DNA of 64,000 bases from Lathyrus oleraceus (GCF_024323335.1 NC_066584.1:429326319-429390318), one strand, 5' to 3'. Numbered from the stretch's first letter, positions 46,632 to 59,650 are shown. Notes: generated from the letters alone by a model not told the origin. Translations and numbers: made by a program.

Positions 46632-48134
46632 ATTAAGGGTGAATGGGAAACGAATCAGCCAAGTCTCATACCATACAGAGATTATGCAAGAAGGATTTCA
46701 ACTTTCTTCACAGAAGTTGAATTTCATCATATTCCTCGAGAGGATAATCGGATGGCAGATGCGCTTGCTACGCTAGCTTCCATGATAGTAGTCAGATGGT
46801 GGAATGATGTCCCCAATATTACTGTGATGCGCTTGGATAGACCAGCTCACATATTTGCAGTTGAAGAAGTGAAAGATGACAAGCCTTGGTATTTTGATAT
46901 CAAGAATTTCCTTCAGAACCAGGTCTACCCGCCTGGGGCATCTGCGAAAGATAGGAAAACTTTGAGAAGGTTGTCAGGCAGTTTCTACCTCAGTGGTGAA
47001 GTGCTGTATAAAAGGAATTTTGACATGGTTTTGCTCAGATGCGTGGATAGACACGAAGCAAACCTATTGATGACTGAGGTCCATGAGGGTTCATTTGGTA
47101 CTCATTCCAATGGACATGCCATGGCTAAGAAGATGTTGAGAGCAGGCTACTATTGGCTGACAATGGAGTCTGACTGTTGCAAATATGTGAAGAAATGCCA
47201 CAAGTGTCAGATTTATGCGGATAAGATTCATATTCCCCCGACACTTCTGAATGGGATTTCATCACCATGGCCTTTCTCCATGTGGGGAATCGACATGATC
47301 GGCATGATTGAGCCGAAAGCGTCCAACGGACACAGGTTTATCCTCGTAGCAATTGATTACTTCACCAAATGGGTTGAAGCCACTTCGTATGCGAATGTGA
47401 CCAGGCAGGTGGTTGTGAAGTTTATCAAGAACCAGCTGATTTGCCGTTATGGTGTGCCAGAGAGGATCATTACTGATAATGGATCTAATCTGAATAATAA
47501 GATGATGGATGAGTTGTGCGCTGAATTCAAGATTGCACACCATAATTCCTCTCCCTACAGACCTAAGATGAATGGGGCTGTTGAAGCTGCTAATAAGAAT
47601 ATCAAGAAGATTATCCAGAAAATGACTGTCACGTACAAAGATTGGCATGAGATGCTGCCATTTGCTTTGCATGGATATCGTACATCTGTACGCACTTCAA
47701 CAGGGGCAACCCCTTTCTCTCTTGTTTATGGCATGGAGGCTGTTCTCCCAGTAGAGGTGGAGATCCCGTCAATGCGAGTCTTGATGGAAGCCAAGTTGAC
47801 TGATGCTGAATGGGTTCAGGATCGTTATGACCAACTGAACTTGATTGAAGAGAAGCGATTCACTGCCATGTGTCATGGTCAGTTATATCAGCAGAGAATG
47901 AAGAAAGCATTCGATAAGAAGGTCAAGCCTCGTGTGTTCCGAGAAGGTGACCTCGTGCTCAAGAAAGTCTTGTCTTTCGTGCCCGATTCCAGGGGCAAGT
48001 GGACTCCAAACTACGAGGGTCCATATGTTGTTAAGAGAGCCTTTTCAGGCGGTGCTTTGATGCTTACAACAATGGATGGGGAGGATTTCACTCGTCCTGT
48101 GAATTCAGATGCAGTCAAGAGATACTTTGCCTAA
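46632..48134 (+). pseudogene. Ogre A second RNase H end plus integrase
   Basis: In frame with RT after the TAG at 46629. The first residues complete the second RNase H (HIPREDNRMADALATLA, carrying its last aspartate). From ATG 46752 the frame is 460 residues. The integrase zinc site is built from H111, H117, C149 and C152 (residue numbers from this ATG). The catalytic triad is D181 (WGIDMIG), D242 (ITDNGSN) and E278 (GAVEAANKN), with 35 residues between the last two, a standard DD35E core. The C-terminal part (FREGDLVLKKVLSFVPDS, WTPNYEGPYVVKRAF) matches the usual Ty3/gypsy integrase tail. All catalytic residues are present. It is marked broken only because the upstream TAG cuts it from the polyprotein. 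Confidence 0.93.
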
Positions 48135-51100
48135 AAAAGAAAAAGTATATGCAAATGAAAAACTGAATAGCTCGCTAAGTTGAAAACCCGAAAGGGCGGC
48201 TTAGGCAAAAATGAGCGTCTCGGTGGAGAACCTGCAAGGGTAATCCAGGCAAAAGTTAGAGACATGAAAAAAAGCATATTTGCATCCCGCTAGATTGAGT
48301 ACCTCACCCTGGGGCAATCTAGGCAAAAATTAGGGATCAGGCAAGTAACTGCATCCTGACAAGACTTTCTGGTCACCAGCTGTCTTTTCGTCAGAAGATT
48401 CTCGATTCGTCGTCAACTGAAGCTTCGAATACATCGAGATTCAAATTGGTAGAGAAAGGATCATTATGTTCAATGTAGCCCTCTTCCAATATATATCACT
48501 GATTTCAAATTTGTACAGATCTATGGAGTCTTGCCATTTGTAGGCTACCATTCTATCAAATAAATTTGAGCTTTTATCCAATTATTTGCACTCTTATTTG
48601 TTTCAATTCAACAAATGTTTTGCATGTTTTAATTGATAAAAATATCATTGTTTTAAAAAGAAAATTGTTCAAAATTTATTGTTTTAAACAAAGTGAACAT
48701 TCACAATGATAAAAGGATACTTAAAGAATTTCTCAGTGCTCTCCCAAGGGTGGCATGATTTCCAACAGGTAAGACATTTGTTCATACTCCTGGTTTGGTT
48801 TGTATCCTTCTTCTCCAGATTTGGTTGTTGGGGTTGTTCCCCAAGCAGAGATTTGTTGTTAGGGTTGTTCCCTAAGCAGAGCTTCTGTGGATTTTGCTCC
48901 CCGAAGCAGAGCTGTGTGTTGTGACTCAGGTTGTTCTCCAGCAGTAGTCTTTCCCCGGCTTGATTGCTCAGTTTTTCAGAAAATTTGTGGTTAGTGGGTT
49001 GGTATTCCCGTATCCCGTATATCTCCCTAAGTGAGTTGCCAGTGCAGTCAGAGCAGAACGTTTATTGAAGACTCAGTTTCTTCTCCGGCAGTAGTATCTC
49101 CTCAGCATGGGTGATTTCTTTTGAAGATTCAGTGGTTGAGTGGGTTGATCCCGGTATTTCGTCCGTATTTCCCAGCTTTGTCTGTTTTCTTCAGCACAGT
49201 TGCTAATGGGAAGTTGTCGTTCCTCTCCATCAAAGTGCTTGTTCTCTTCGGTAGAACAGTTATCCTCTTCCTCCATGCGGAATCCTCAGTAGATCTCCGG
49301 TGGAGCCGTCAATAGATTTGTGATGTGACGGATTATATTTGTGATTTTTTAGAGATCTCCGGCAGAGTTGGTGCATTCGACAGAGTTGTTGTAGCAGTTT
49401 GCTCGATGAATTCTCCGTTTCCTCAGCAAATCCTCTGTTCCTCAGTTGGTTGGGATGAGCTTGATGCTTTTGATCCTCAGTAGTGTGATTATATTGCAGA
49501 GTCTACTTGTGTGTTCTATTTTCCCCCTCGGTGGATGTATCTCCGACAGTGATTGATGATTTCCCCAATAGAGTTGCATGTGCAGCCAGACTCTATCCGG
49601 GTGACCTTTGCTCCCTCAGTGGGTTGTTCCCCAATGGAGTTATGTTGGATCCGTTTCCATAGCAGTATTTGCTAGGATCCCCTGCAGGATGTTGAGATTT
49701 CTCTTGTTCCCCGACAGATTCGTCTTGGTGGCTTGTTTTGCCCGTTGTGACTTTCTGTGCCCTAGTTGGGGGTGATCGCTGATCCATTGCTCAGAATTGG
49801 TACTCTCCTGATATCGCTGATTCTTTTGTTTCTGCTTCCCAGCAGTACCCGCAGATCTTTGCTTTTTAGCATGTGGGTCTCCGGCATAATTGGCTTTCCA
49901 GTTGGTTTTCCCCTGGAAGTATAATACCAGACGTTTGATTCCTGGACCTGTTGTGTTAGAAATGTCTGTTTTGTCAGCATTCGTCAAACATAAATCACGC
50001 ATATTCATGCATATTCATAAGACATTCAGATATTCATGTTGCATTTTTTGCATTATATCCTTTGTTCGTTGTTCCCTGCTATGGTGGTATAGATCTTTAT
50101 AGATCTTCCTAAGCAGATGTCGGGTGTTAAATCTCTCCATATAGAGTCAGCGCCATAAGCAGAAAGTGTCTGTCCTTCTGTAGTTCCCCACTGAGATATA
50201 CCCTCGTGGATGACGGTTTCCTCCGTTTCCTCCCAACATATATATTGGGATGGAGGTTCCTATTTGAGTTATATCCTCATTAGGACATGTCTTGATTCAG
50301 TCTGTCTTTTCGGATCTTTCCTGAATTGACGCTTGTCGTCTGTTTCTTGTGCTTCCCTGTGGTGATTTTTTATCCCCAGCGGAGTTTTGGGCCTCTACCC
50401 TTATACCGGTAGTTGTAAGTCCTGTTGTTCCTTTCCTCTTGGCGGAATTTATGGTTATATACCTTTTATGCCTCCGCAAGAGTCGATTTGGCTTCTACCC
50501 TTATACCGGTAGTTGTAAGTCCTATTTTCCTTGCCCTTTTGACGGAATTGGTGGTTATATACCTTTTATTCCTCGGCAGGAGTTGCTGGTTTTCTGCCTA
50601 GTGGTGGGTAGTCGTAAATCCTATTTCCTTACTCTCCAGCAGATTGTGTGGTTGTTGAACCCTATTTTGTTTCTCGTGCGGACTTGTGAAATATTTCCAT
50701 CCCACGTAGAGTTAGCGGTTTGATATAAGCCCTAAATCTTGTTATCCTCACCAGAGTGTTGGCTACTGCCCTCATACCGGTAGTCGTAAGTCCTATCTCT
50801 TTTCCCCTATCAGTGGTAACCTTTGTGGTTCGATCTGGTTGGTGGTGGATTTTCTGTTGTTGTGGTTTTATCCCTAACGGAGTTTTGTTCCCGGTGGTGA
50901 TTTATATCCCCAGTGGAGTTTGTGGTCTTCTACCCCGTATTCGGTAGTTGTAAATCCTTTGTCGCTGTGATTTTGCTCTCCAGCGGAGTGGTATCTTATG
51001 ATACAGGTGGATAATTGCCGGTTGCTAGCAATTTTATCTTCAACTGAGTCTTTGGTTTCTTACCCAGTAGTCAGTATGGTTTAACCTCTTGTTCTCTCAG

Positions 51101-53106
51101 CCAGATTTTGGTCTTCTGCCCCGTATTCGGTAGATGTAAACCCTAATCTCTCCTTTGTGGTTATCTTCATTCAATATTCGATGTTGATATTCCTCCCTGC
51201 TTTTGGGTAGTTGCTCTTGAGTAAGCACTTGTATTCCCAGCAGTCTCCTGGATCATTGCCGGATGCTTGCAATGTTATCCTTTTGAAGTTGCCAGTGGGT
51301 CTTTTCACCGTTTGCTAGTGATTTGTTCCCCGATCCATTGATTGTTTGTCAATGTATCCCCACTTTTGTGGATAATTGCCGGATGCCTGCAATTTATCCA
51401 CAGTGAGTCTTCTTTCATTTACCCTTTTGATTGGTAATGTTGTTGCTCCCTTTGATTGGTCATCATTATATGCCTGTTTGGTATCCCGATGCCTTTCTTT
51501 TCGGTCGATTTATCCTTTATTAACCCTTATACCGGTTGTGGAAAATCTTCCAGGAGAGTATACTATCCACGTTCTGACGGTAATGGATAATATATCTCAT
51601 GCACTCTTCAGTTGAAGCCTTGGTGTTTCCCTAGTCGAGTAAGATTCATATTTCCCTTCGCGGAGTCGAATATTCTTGTTGTTGGATAATTGCCGGATGC
51701 TTGCAATTTATCCCTTTGAGTTGTCTTTCGTTTACCCGGATGCTCGGTGTCGATTGTCTCTCTTGTTGGTTAGTCACCTATTATATACTTCGGTATCTCT
51801 GGTGTCTTTTCCTTTCGAGTATATTATTCACGGTCTGCCGGTAATGAATAATATGTCTCATGCGCCCTTTGGTTGGAGTCCTTTGTTGATTTTCCCCTGC
51901 TGAGCAAGATTCGTATTCTCTGTAGAATCGAATATCCATCCTTTAACCGTTTGTGTTTCGGATGTGTGTTTTGGCATATATACCAATTCACGTTTTCGGT
52001 AGATCACCTATTATATACCTCGGTATCTCTGGTGTTTCTTACCATGCGAGTTTATTATCTACGTTTTGACGGTAATAGATAATATATCTCATGCGAGTAT
52101 TCTATCCACGTTCTGACGGTAATGGATATTATATCTCACGCATTCTTTGGGTTTGTGTCCCCAGTTGAGTAAGATTCGTTTTCCCGTTGCGGATCCGAGT
52201 GTCCATCCTGTAAGTCGATTTGCTTTTTCAAGCCCTCCTTTCGGATGATGAGTGTCTTGGCATATATACCAATTCACATTTCGGTCGGTCACCTATTATA
52301 TACCTCGGTATCCCTGGTGTTCCTTCCTTTCTACTCCCTATTATGACTTTGGTCCCCTGTGGAGTCAGATTTTCCTGAGTTTTGTACCCTGTATTGGTCT
52401 TTCTCAGACGTCGGTTGATTGATATCTCTCACCTTTATACCGGTCTTAGATATTCATTCTTCCTGAGTTTGTTACCCTTATACCGGTGACACCTCATTTC
52501 TTGTTGCTTTCCCAGGAAAGTCTCTTTGTTAGACATTCCCCTGCGGAGTTTCCTTTGGTGATTTTTACCCTTTGCTATACGGGCGTTTCCCCAACATATG
52601 CATTTTTCCGGCAGGGAGATTCTCTGTGAATCTTTTCCTGGTCCGAGTCCGGATTTTTATCCGAAGTATCCTTTGTGGATAGTTTGAGTCAGCTTATATC
52701 TTTCCAATGGATTTATTTTCCTCTGGAATTCTTTATCCCCCAGTGTGAGCCCTTGGCTTCCCCAGCAAGTTATCCAGTCCAGTCGTGTCTTGTTCACGCT
52801 GTGTCATTTTTGTTTTCCCTAATCAAAGTCGTGTCTTGCTCACGCATTCTTTCTCTTACTATCCCCTAAAAGAGTCCCAATAAGAGTCTTGTTAGAGTCT
52901 CTGTTCCTGGTGAGTGTATTACTCCGACGGATCGTCCTTTCTTCTGTGTGAACCATATATTCCCCACATAATTTATCTCTTGCATGCATACATCTGCATC
53001 ATGAGGTCTCTTAGGGACCAAAACTTGTCTCATTACTATTATTTAAGCCCATTCTACCGCGTCGAGATGAAGATTTCTAAACTTCACTTCTCCGGATAGA
53101 ATGACC
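48135..53106 (+). other. Long repeat-rich 3' region of Ogre A
   Basis: Five kilobases between integrase and PPT with no supported gene. It is built of short modules recurring in changed order. Examples: CCCAGCAGAG-like units (48835-48950), CTTATACCGGTAGTTGTAAGTCCT (around 50400, 50498, 50775), GATAATTGCCGGATGCYTGCAA (around 51010, 51370, 51690), ACGTTCTGACGGTAATGGATA variants (around 51570, 51830, 52055, 52110), and CACCTATTATATACCTCGG (around 51775, 52005, 52290). ORFs on both strands are short and repeat-driven. Hypervariable, repeat-forming 3' regions are known for Tat/Ogre elements. Confidence 0.85.
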
Positions 53107-53121
53107 TTAAATAGGGGCATC
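53107..53121 (+). promoter_or_regulatory. Polypurine tract of Ogre A
   Basis: TTAAATAGGGGCATC directly before the TG of the 3' LTR at 53122. A short purine-rich run at this place primes plus-strand synthesis in LTR elements. It is not a pure purine run, so the exact primer end is uncertain. Confidence 0.65.
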
Positions 53122-56100
53122 TGTAAGACCCCAATTTTGGCCCTAAGATCCCTCATGGCCCATATCATATCATATCATGGCCTCAAGGATCATTTCATAC
53201 CCTAGCTTCCCTCCTAGTGGGTGGGTTACCTTGTGAGTATGGTTCTTGATCACCAAGCATGTATTGCATTTGTATATCATTTCTTTTCATATGTTTACTA
53301 ACCAAAAGTACAAAAATATTGTCATCTAACCATGTTGCTTGCAGATGAAGCCAGCTAGATCAAGACAATCAAATCAGGCATTGAGCAATAGATGGTGGCC
53401 ATTCTTGAAGAATTTGGGCACCATGATCATTCATAAAGAGTTCATATAAGTTGTGATATCATTTTGAATCAAGATCTCAATTGAAAGAGGCTTGGAATTC
53501 ATCAGAACATGGCCCAGTCCACCAAAACCCTAGAAAAGTCAATTGTGGTCAACTGTGGTCAACTATGCATTTAATCAGGGATTTGAAGGTGTGATATGGT
53601 TAGAAAGACCTCATTCATGTCCATACAAGTCTCATTTGGCATTTCAAAGATCAAGGTTGAAGGATTTGAAGTCAGACAAAAAGTTTCCAAAAATGGAAAT
53701 GACCTGTAATTTTCATCTGCCCAAAATGGAAAGTTTTTCTCCTCAAAAGTACTTCATCATACAAGCTTCAAATGAAATTTTGCCCAACATGAAAGTTGAA
53801 GATCTTGTTCTCACCTTTCCAAAAAGTCCAAGAACACTCAATTCCCATGTGTGGTTGGCAAGATATGGTCAAATCATTTTCAGAAAATGCCTAAATTCAA
53901 AGTGGCATAACTTTCACATGGAATGGCCAAATTGGATGGTTCTTCTTTGAGCAAACCACATTTGATGTGTACTATCCAAATCCATCATCACATTTCACCA
54001 AAAACCTTCACATAAAAAGGTCATTTTTCAAGTGGACCATTTAAAAATTGGTGGGAAAAAAGTCCAAATTTCAAAATACATGGAGTTTTCACATGGGACC
54101 AATTGCAATAGCTTCCAAATGCAATTTATGATTTGCTCAAGGTGAAAAATTACTGTTCCATTGGTCCAAGTCATCCAAGGGCAAATTGGCCAAAGTGCAT
54201 TACAAGCTCATTCACTAGTCATCAAAATTGTGCTAATCATGATTAAAGGGATGGATTAAGAGCATGTATAAAAGGTTAATGATAACAAAATTGAAAGGGA
54301 GGATAATCATTTTTTCAGATCCAATCCAAAAATTCTCCAATTCTCTCAAAATTTCACAATTTGCATTTTCACTTTCTTCATCAATTCTTCAAGAATTCGC
54401 TAATGCTTGTGCTAGTTCATGTTTGATTCATCATCTGCAAGCACTTTTGGAGTTCTGTTTGTGGAGATTGAAGCAAGAATCGTGCCAATTCACACTGTTG
54501 CAATCTTGAGTTCTTCAATGGCAGTTGCGAATTCCCACTGATTCACGCGCTCTTGAGCTAAAAGATCATCACCAATCACCTTCATAACCAACATACTCCA
54601 TCTGTTTCACATAATTGAAGCCAAAAACACACGGAATCACGAGCTGCACTTCAAGAAGGTAAGAACTCGAACTCTTTAATTCATGCAATTGCCATGTGGT
54701 TTAGATAGATCCTTTGACATAGAGTAGTTTGGCGTTCGAATCATGTATTTTCATTGAGTAATCATCAAGATATCTTGATTTAAAGTTTGTGCACCATAAC
54801 TATTCTTGAGTGGATCTTTGTGTACGTTAACTTCTGGACAAAACCATCACCATATCCATGATCTACGCTGAGAGACGGAGAGAACCATATATGGCATGTG
54901 TATTTCCGTTAAAAAATGTTCATGTGGAAATCTGGAAGTGATGAACATGAAGAATGCGCTTGAGCTTCAAGAATTCTGGAAATTTTACGCGTTTGATCTT
55001 GTATTCATGCGTTTCAATTTAAAATCTTGTTTACCGCCGGATCCGTCGAATCACAAGGCGCCACTGCATTAAATGGGACGCTGCGTTTTGCGCCCTAGCC
55101 TTGAATATTACAAAAATGTCATTCGTATTAATTAAATTCATTTCACAACTTAAATAAATATTTCATTATTTCAATCAAACTTCCAAAAATCATAACTAGT
55201 TCAATTTTAATCCAAATTAGGTGGGAATTTTTTTGTTGAATTCCAAATTTCCTCTAGTTTTTTTTAGGCATAGTAATTCAAGTTGTGCCTGGTGATTTTT
55301 TGGATTGGCTTAATGATCTTTGACATAGGTGCATTATATGTATGTTTCACCATATTGATCATAAAATAATCATGCTTGCTCCAAAATGAATGAAATTTCA
55401 CATGCTTGTTCTTGACTCTCTCCTGGTGATTTTGGTATATAGTTTGCTATTTTTGAGTCCCTGGTTAGAGAGATATGATATAATCTTCATGAGTGTGACA
55501 ATATATGTCACACTATGCTATGCTGTGTTCATGATTTTATTATCCATGCTTATGCTATGCCTATGACTCTGATTCTTTGCATGCGATATCATATGAATGT
55601 CTAGTTTCACCATGATTTTTTGTGGATTTGATTGATCCATTTCCTATTTGATTTGGATTTTTGTTTGCTGTTAGCAATTTTTGGATTGTTTTTTGAGTGA
55701 TCAAACTATATGGCTTGTAAAATGTTCATACCTTATCATATGAAGATGAAATTTGGTGGAGTGTTTCTTAAAATGTTTAGCTTCACTTTGGCTTTGGTCC
55801 CATTCATTTCTCACTTGTTCATACTGTTTTACAATTGATTGAAGTTGACACTTGGTTTGTGACCTAGTTTAGGTTGATTTTTGCATGCCATGACATGTTG
55901 AATTTAATTTATCTACTTCCTCTTGTCCAAATAGCATGAAATTTGACATGTAGTTCATTGAATGTGTCCTGTTTAGAATAGAATTTTTGTGGAATTTATT
56001 GAGCTGTTTTGATATTTGTTTGATTGGAATCATTCTGTTTACTCACATGTGGTTCACACTTGCTTACTTTGAGTTAAATTGTGCATGAAATGAATTTAGT

Positions 56101-58691
56101 GCATAGTTTGGATGTGAGACCAATTGGTCCTTCTTCTTAATTGATAAACCTTGGTTTTGGTTATGTTTCACTTGCTGTTTTACATTTTTTCCATCCTTTG
56201 GACCCTAGGCTTGTCCTAGTAGTCTTGTTACTCATGTTTGAGTTTGACTTTGACTTTTCAGGTTAAGAAGCAAAGTGCTTTAAAGGAATTAATGCAAGTT
56301 GATTGTTTCATTTGATTATTGTGAACTAATTTGTTTGTTTTGTAGGGTGCTTGGTTCGCTTGAGCTTTGTGCTATGCACATATTGCATTGTTTGATTATA
56401 CATTGTTGTTGATTCTTATGTTGTTGTTTTGTTTATGTTGGGATGCTGATTATATTTGATTGATTTCAGGTACCCTTAGTTGCTCAGTTCTTTTGAGAAC
56501 TTGCATTGCTTTGCTTGTATAGCATTTGCATTGAGGTAGACTCTCTTATCTCCATGTAGTCTGGAAGACCTGGCTTGTTACTTAGCCAGGCAACTGTCTG
56601 AAGTCCTCCTTAAGAGGCAATGTTTGTGCTTGTTTATATTTTGTCCTCAAGCAGGAAAAGTACTTTAAATAAGGAAATTGGTGGATATAAGAGATATGTA
56701 GCCTATCTCCCACTATTCTGTGAGTCTTCTCCTTGCTCCCATTACATGGTTGTAGCATTGGGATCCTAGCCCAAGATCTATAGAGTCAATAAAAATGTGG
56801 AGAGAGTTCCTACTTTCTGAACTCCCACACCTTCTGATATTCAATACTCTCTCTGACCAGAGATAAGAGTGATGAGGCACACCCCTCATATCCTTTCATC
56901 TGCTTCACCTTAGCCCCTCAATGGCAAGGTTAAGAGCACCATTAACCCCATTCCAATTGGCTTTAATGCCTCACCCTTTGTTTGAGCCTAATTGATTGGT
57001 TATAGTGTGTGCTACTTGAATTTATGTGATTGATTGTTTGATTCACTTATACATGATTGCTTGATTGCCTTTTGTGCATTTATTATCATTGATTGTTCAT
57101 TCTAGCATGATCATTATTGCATATCTTTGTGACCTATGTTTGTTTGCCCATGGAGGATACAATTGTAAGTCCATGTAGATTGGCTTTTGTTCCCATGATA
57201 TGGAAGGGATAGAGTGTAAGACCTCATTGGTCACTCATATCCTCTTTGCCCTTTTGCTTGATGCACCTTGTTTGTTGTATGTGAGGACGCAATTGTAAGT
57301 CCCTGTGATGTGGCATTTGTGTTCCTAGGATCATACTGTGGAGGTTAGAGTAAGCCCAGATAGATTGGCATCTGACATCCATTGTTTTGCTTTTGTTTTG
57401 TTTATGTGAGGATGCAATTGTAAGTCCCAGTGATGTGGCATTTGTATTCCTATGATCATATGTAGGAGATTGGTATAAGCCCATTTATTGGCATCCGGTA
57501 TCCTCTTTTGTTTGTTTGCTTTAGGAGATTAGTGTAAGACCATTGAGTGGCATCTGATATCCATGTTTGTTTTAGGAGATTGGTATAAATCCATTTATTG
57601 ATATCCGATATCCGCTTTTGTCATGAGATTGGTGTAAGACCATCGAGTGGCATCCGGTATCACTTTGTTTGTTCATCCCTTATTGTTCATTGCCTATTCC
57701 TAAGGACACACTTGAATCATCCTCTATATGATTTCAAGAGGTGAACCCTTCTAAGAAGTTTTACATCCTTTCATCCATTCCATTCACCCCCTTGTGTCCT
57801 AAACCTTTTCACACATACTTTTAAAACTTGAAATAAATGTTGTGCAAACATCCTCACCACTTTCTAAATTAGAAACTTGGACCTTAAGTCCATGATTTTC
57901 CAAACTTCATTTTTTGTAAATACTTCTTTTTGAATTGACTCTAATCATACCTTGACCATACTTTGTAAATAATCCAAATCAATTAACTTCACCCCTTCAA
58001 TTGCTTTGTGGCTTTGTCCATGTTTGTTAAGTTTTCATACATTAGCCATAGGTTTGATTTATCCTAGTTGGTTGATGTTAATCTCACCTATTTGTCCTTA
58101 GTTGATTGAATTGTAAGTCTTCCTTGCTTATTAGAGGGTTAACCCCTCTCTAGCAAGTTGAAGCTTTTCTCACATGGTGGACTTGTTGTTTCATAAGGTT
58201 GAGTTTTCTCCCGTGGGTAACGTAAGACCTTAGTGCTTGTGTTTAAAATTGAATTCACTAATTTTTTGGAAATCTTTTAGCCGAACTACGGCATTTTGAT
58301 CCTTTACCTTTCATGGAAAGGTACGTAGGCAATGGTTCATCCGTTCAAACACAAAAATAATTAACTTGTACATTCTTTTCTCATCATCCCAATCATGTTT
58401 GCAGAATACTTATGTCATGACAAATAATAATTTTCAAACAACAAGTGTGAAAAGGGCTCCCTAGGAGTACCTAGGACGCATTGGGTGCCTAACACCTTCC
58501 CTTTGCGTAATTTACCCCTTACCCCGATCTCTGATCTTTTCATTAGTTTTCTACGTGTAAAACTTCTTAGGCTTTTGTTCGCTTTTTAGCCAATCCTTAG
58601 GATAAATAAAAGTGCGGTGGCGACTCTATGTTTTGTATACTTTGCTTATGATTTAATGAATAGATCATATAGTAACGAATACACCGCTACA
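53122..58691 (+). repeat. Ogre A 3' LTR
   Basis: 5570 bp, from TGTAAGACCCCAATTTTGG to ...ACACCGCTACA. It is collinear with the 5' LTR throughout, including the TATA candidate (54267), the repeats (57140-57665) and the terminal blocks (58278 onward). Differences are scattered; they include a 10-bp duplication near 53550 and an added T near 55258. Confidence 0.96.
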
Positions 58692-58696
58692 ATAAC
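58692..58696. other. Target-site duplication ATAAC of Ogre A, right copy
   Basis: ATAAC directly after the terminal CA. It matches 32758-32762. Confidence 0.95.
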
Positions 58697-59635
58697 CATA
58701 GATCAATCTCGATTGGTCCGAAAGAGAAAGCAATAAACACATCAAAAGGTTACCGTAAACAAAATATTATAAATGCAAATGTAAACTCAAATTCATTACA
58801 ATTCTAAATCAGGGACACCCCCATAACATTGGGGGGTTTAGCTACTCATATTGTTTAAAACAAATTCAAGATAAAAATTACACATTACAAGTAATTGGAT
58901 GACTTTGATCTTCAATCGCTCCCGCTCATGAATCTCTTCAGCTCTCCAAATGCCTTAATCTCTGTAATACTTGATTGCTTCACAATACTGTGGTTTACTG
59001 TATTCCAAGATGATTTTTCCTTTGGTAGAAGACCTCTTTTTATAGTGAAAGTTCCCAGCAGCAGTTGGACAGGTCCAAAGATGTCTCCACAAAGCCCGAA
59101 GAATGAAAAGCCCGAGAAAATATGAAATATTGGGCTTGGGCTGACACGGCCCGTGTTAGCTGACATGGGTGGCCGTGTCAGCCTACTGGTTCTCCTGACA
59201 CGCCCATGGCATGCCTAACACGGGGGGAGTGTTCTGCCTGACACGGCCCGTGTCAGTTGACACGGGTCGCCGTGTCAGGCTACTATTTTCTTCTGCTGTT
59301 TCCCTTGCCCAGACATGGCCCGTGTCAGGTGACACAGGTGGTCGTGTCAGGCCTCCTGTACCGGGATTTTCTGCTCTTTAGCGTACCGGACTCTCGCACT
59401 GTCATGTTCTGAGTTCTCCGGTTCTTCTACCTGGATCTGTCTGACAATAACACTGCTATCCCACACATAAAATCAAGATAAACAAAGTAAAACATCATAA
59501 AGATTAAAAATGCGCAAATAACATAACGAAAGTAAAACTACTCGAATTGTACCTTAAATGCTTGCACAGTGTACTAAATGTCTCTGTTTTGCGGCGGATC
59601 AGTAATGAAAACTTACTTTAAATGATGACTGATCA
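58697..59635 (-). mobile_element. Athila-like LTR, part 2 (5' end of the LTR on the minus strand)
   Basis: Continues the LTR broken at 32762 and ends ...CTGATCA at 59635, which is TGATCAG as the LTR start on the minus strand. It contains three diverged copies of the 41-bp palindromic repeat (59142, 59239, 59311) and a partial one (about 59196-59230). No coding content. Confidence 0.82.
59142..59351. repeat. Palindromic 41-bp repeats in the Athila-like LTR
   Basis: Three copies (59142-59182, 59239-59279, 59311-59351) of TGACACGGCCCGTGTCA + g/c + TGACACGGGTGGCCGTGTCA with substitutions. Each half is a near-palindrome and the halves are complementary to each other, so each copy can fold as a hairpin or cruciform. 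Confidence 0.9.
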
Positions 59636-59650
59636 CAACCCCAAACTTAG
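59636..59650 (-). promoter_or_regulatory. Polypurine tract of the Athila-like element
   Basis: On the minus strand it reads CTAAGTTTGGGGTTG, immediately before the LTR start TGATCAG. This matches the position and the AAGTTTGGGG character of Athila/Cyclops-type tracts. It fixes the element's orientation and makes this LTR its 3' LTR. Confidence 0.8.

Larger units (their letters stand above)
32763..58691 (+). mobile_element. Complete Ogre-type LTR retrotransposon A (25.9 kb)
   Basis: A full-length Tat/Ogre-lineage Ty3/gypsy element of 25,929 bp with 5-bp duplications ATAAC at both ends. Internal order: PBS, leader, ORF1, gag, protease, intron, RT, RNase H, second RNase H, integrase, long 3' region, PPT. 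The LTRs (5557 and 5570 bp) look nearly identical by eye, with scattered substitutions and a 10-bp duplication (TCAACTGTGG-type) in the 3' copy near 53550; this points to recent insertion. A gag stop, a gag frameshift and a TAG in the second RNase H make it defective as it stands. It lies inside the Athila-like LTR. Confidence 0.96.

Noticed and set aside
49073..50479. Several minus-strand ORFs of 60-122 aa in the Ogre A 3' region
   Set aside because: Low-complexity, repeat-derived sequence without domains, on the strand opposite to the element's genes.
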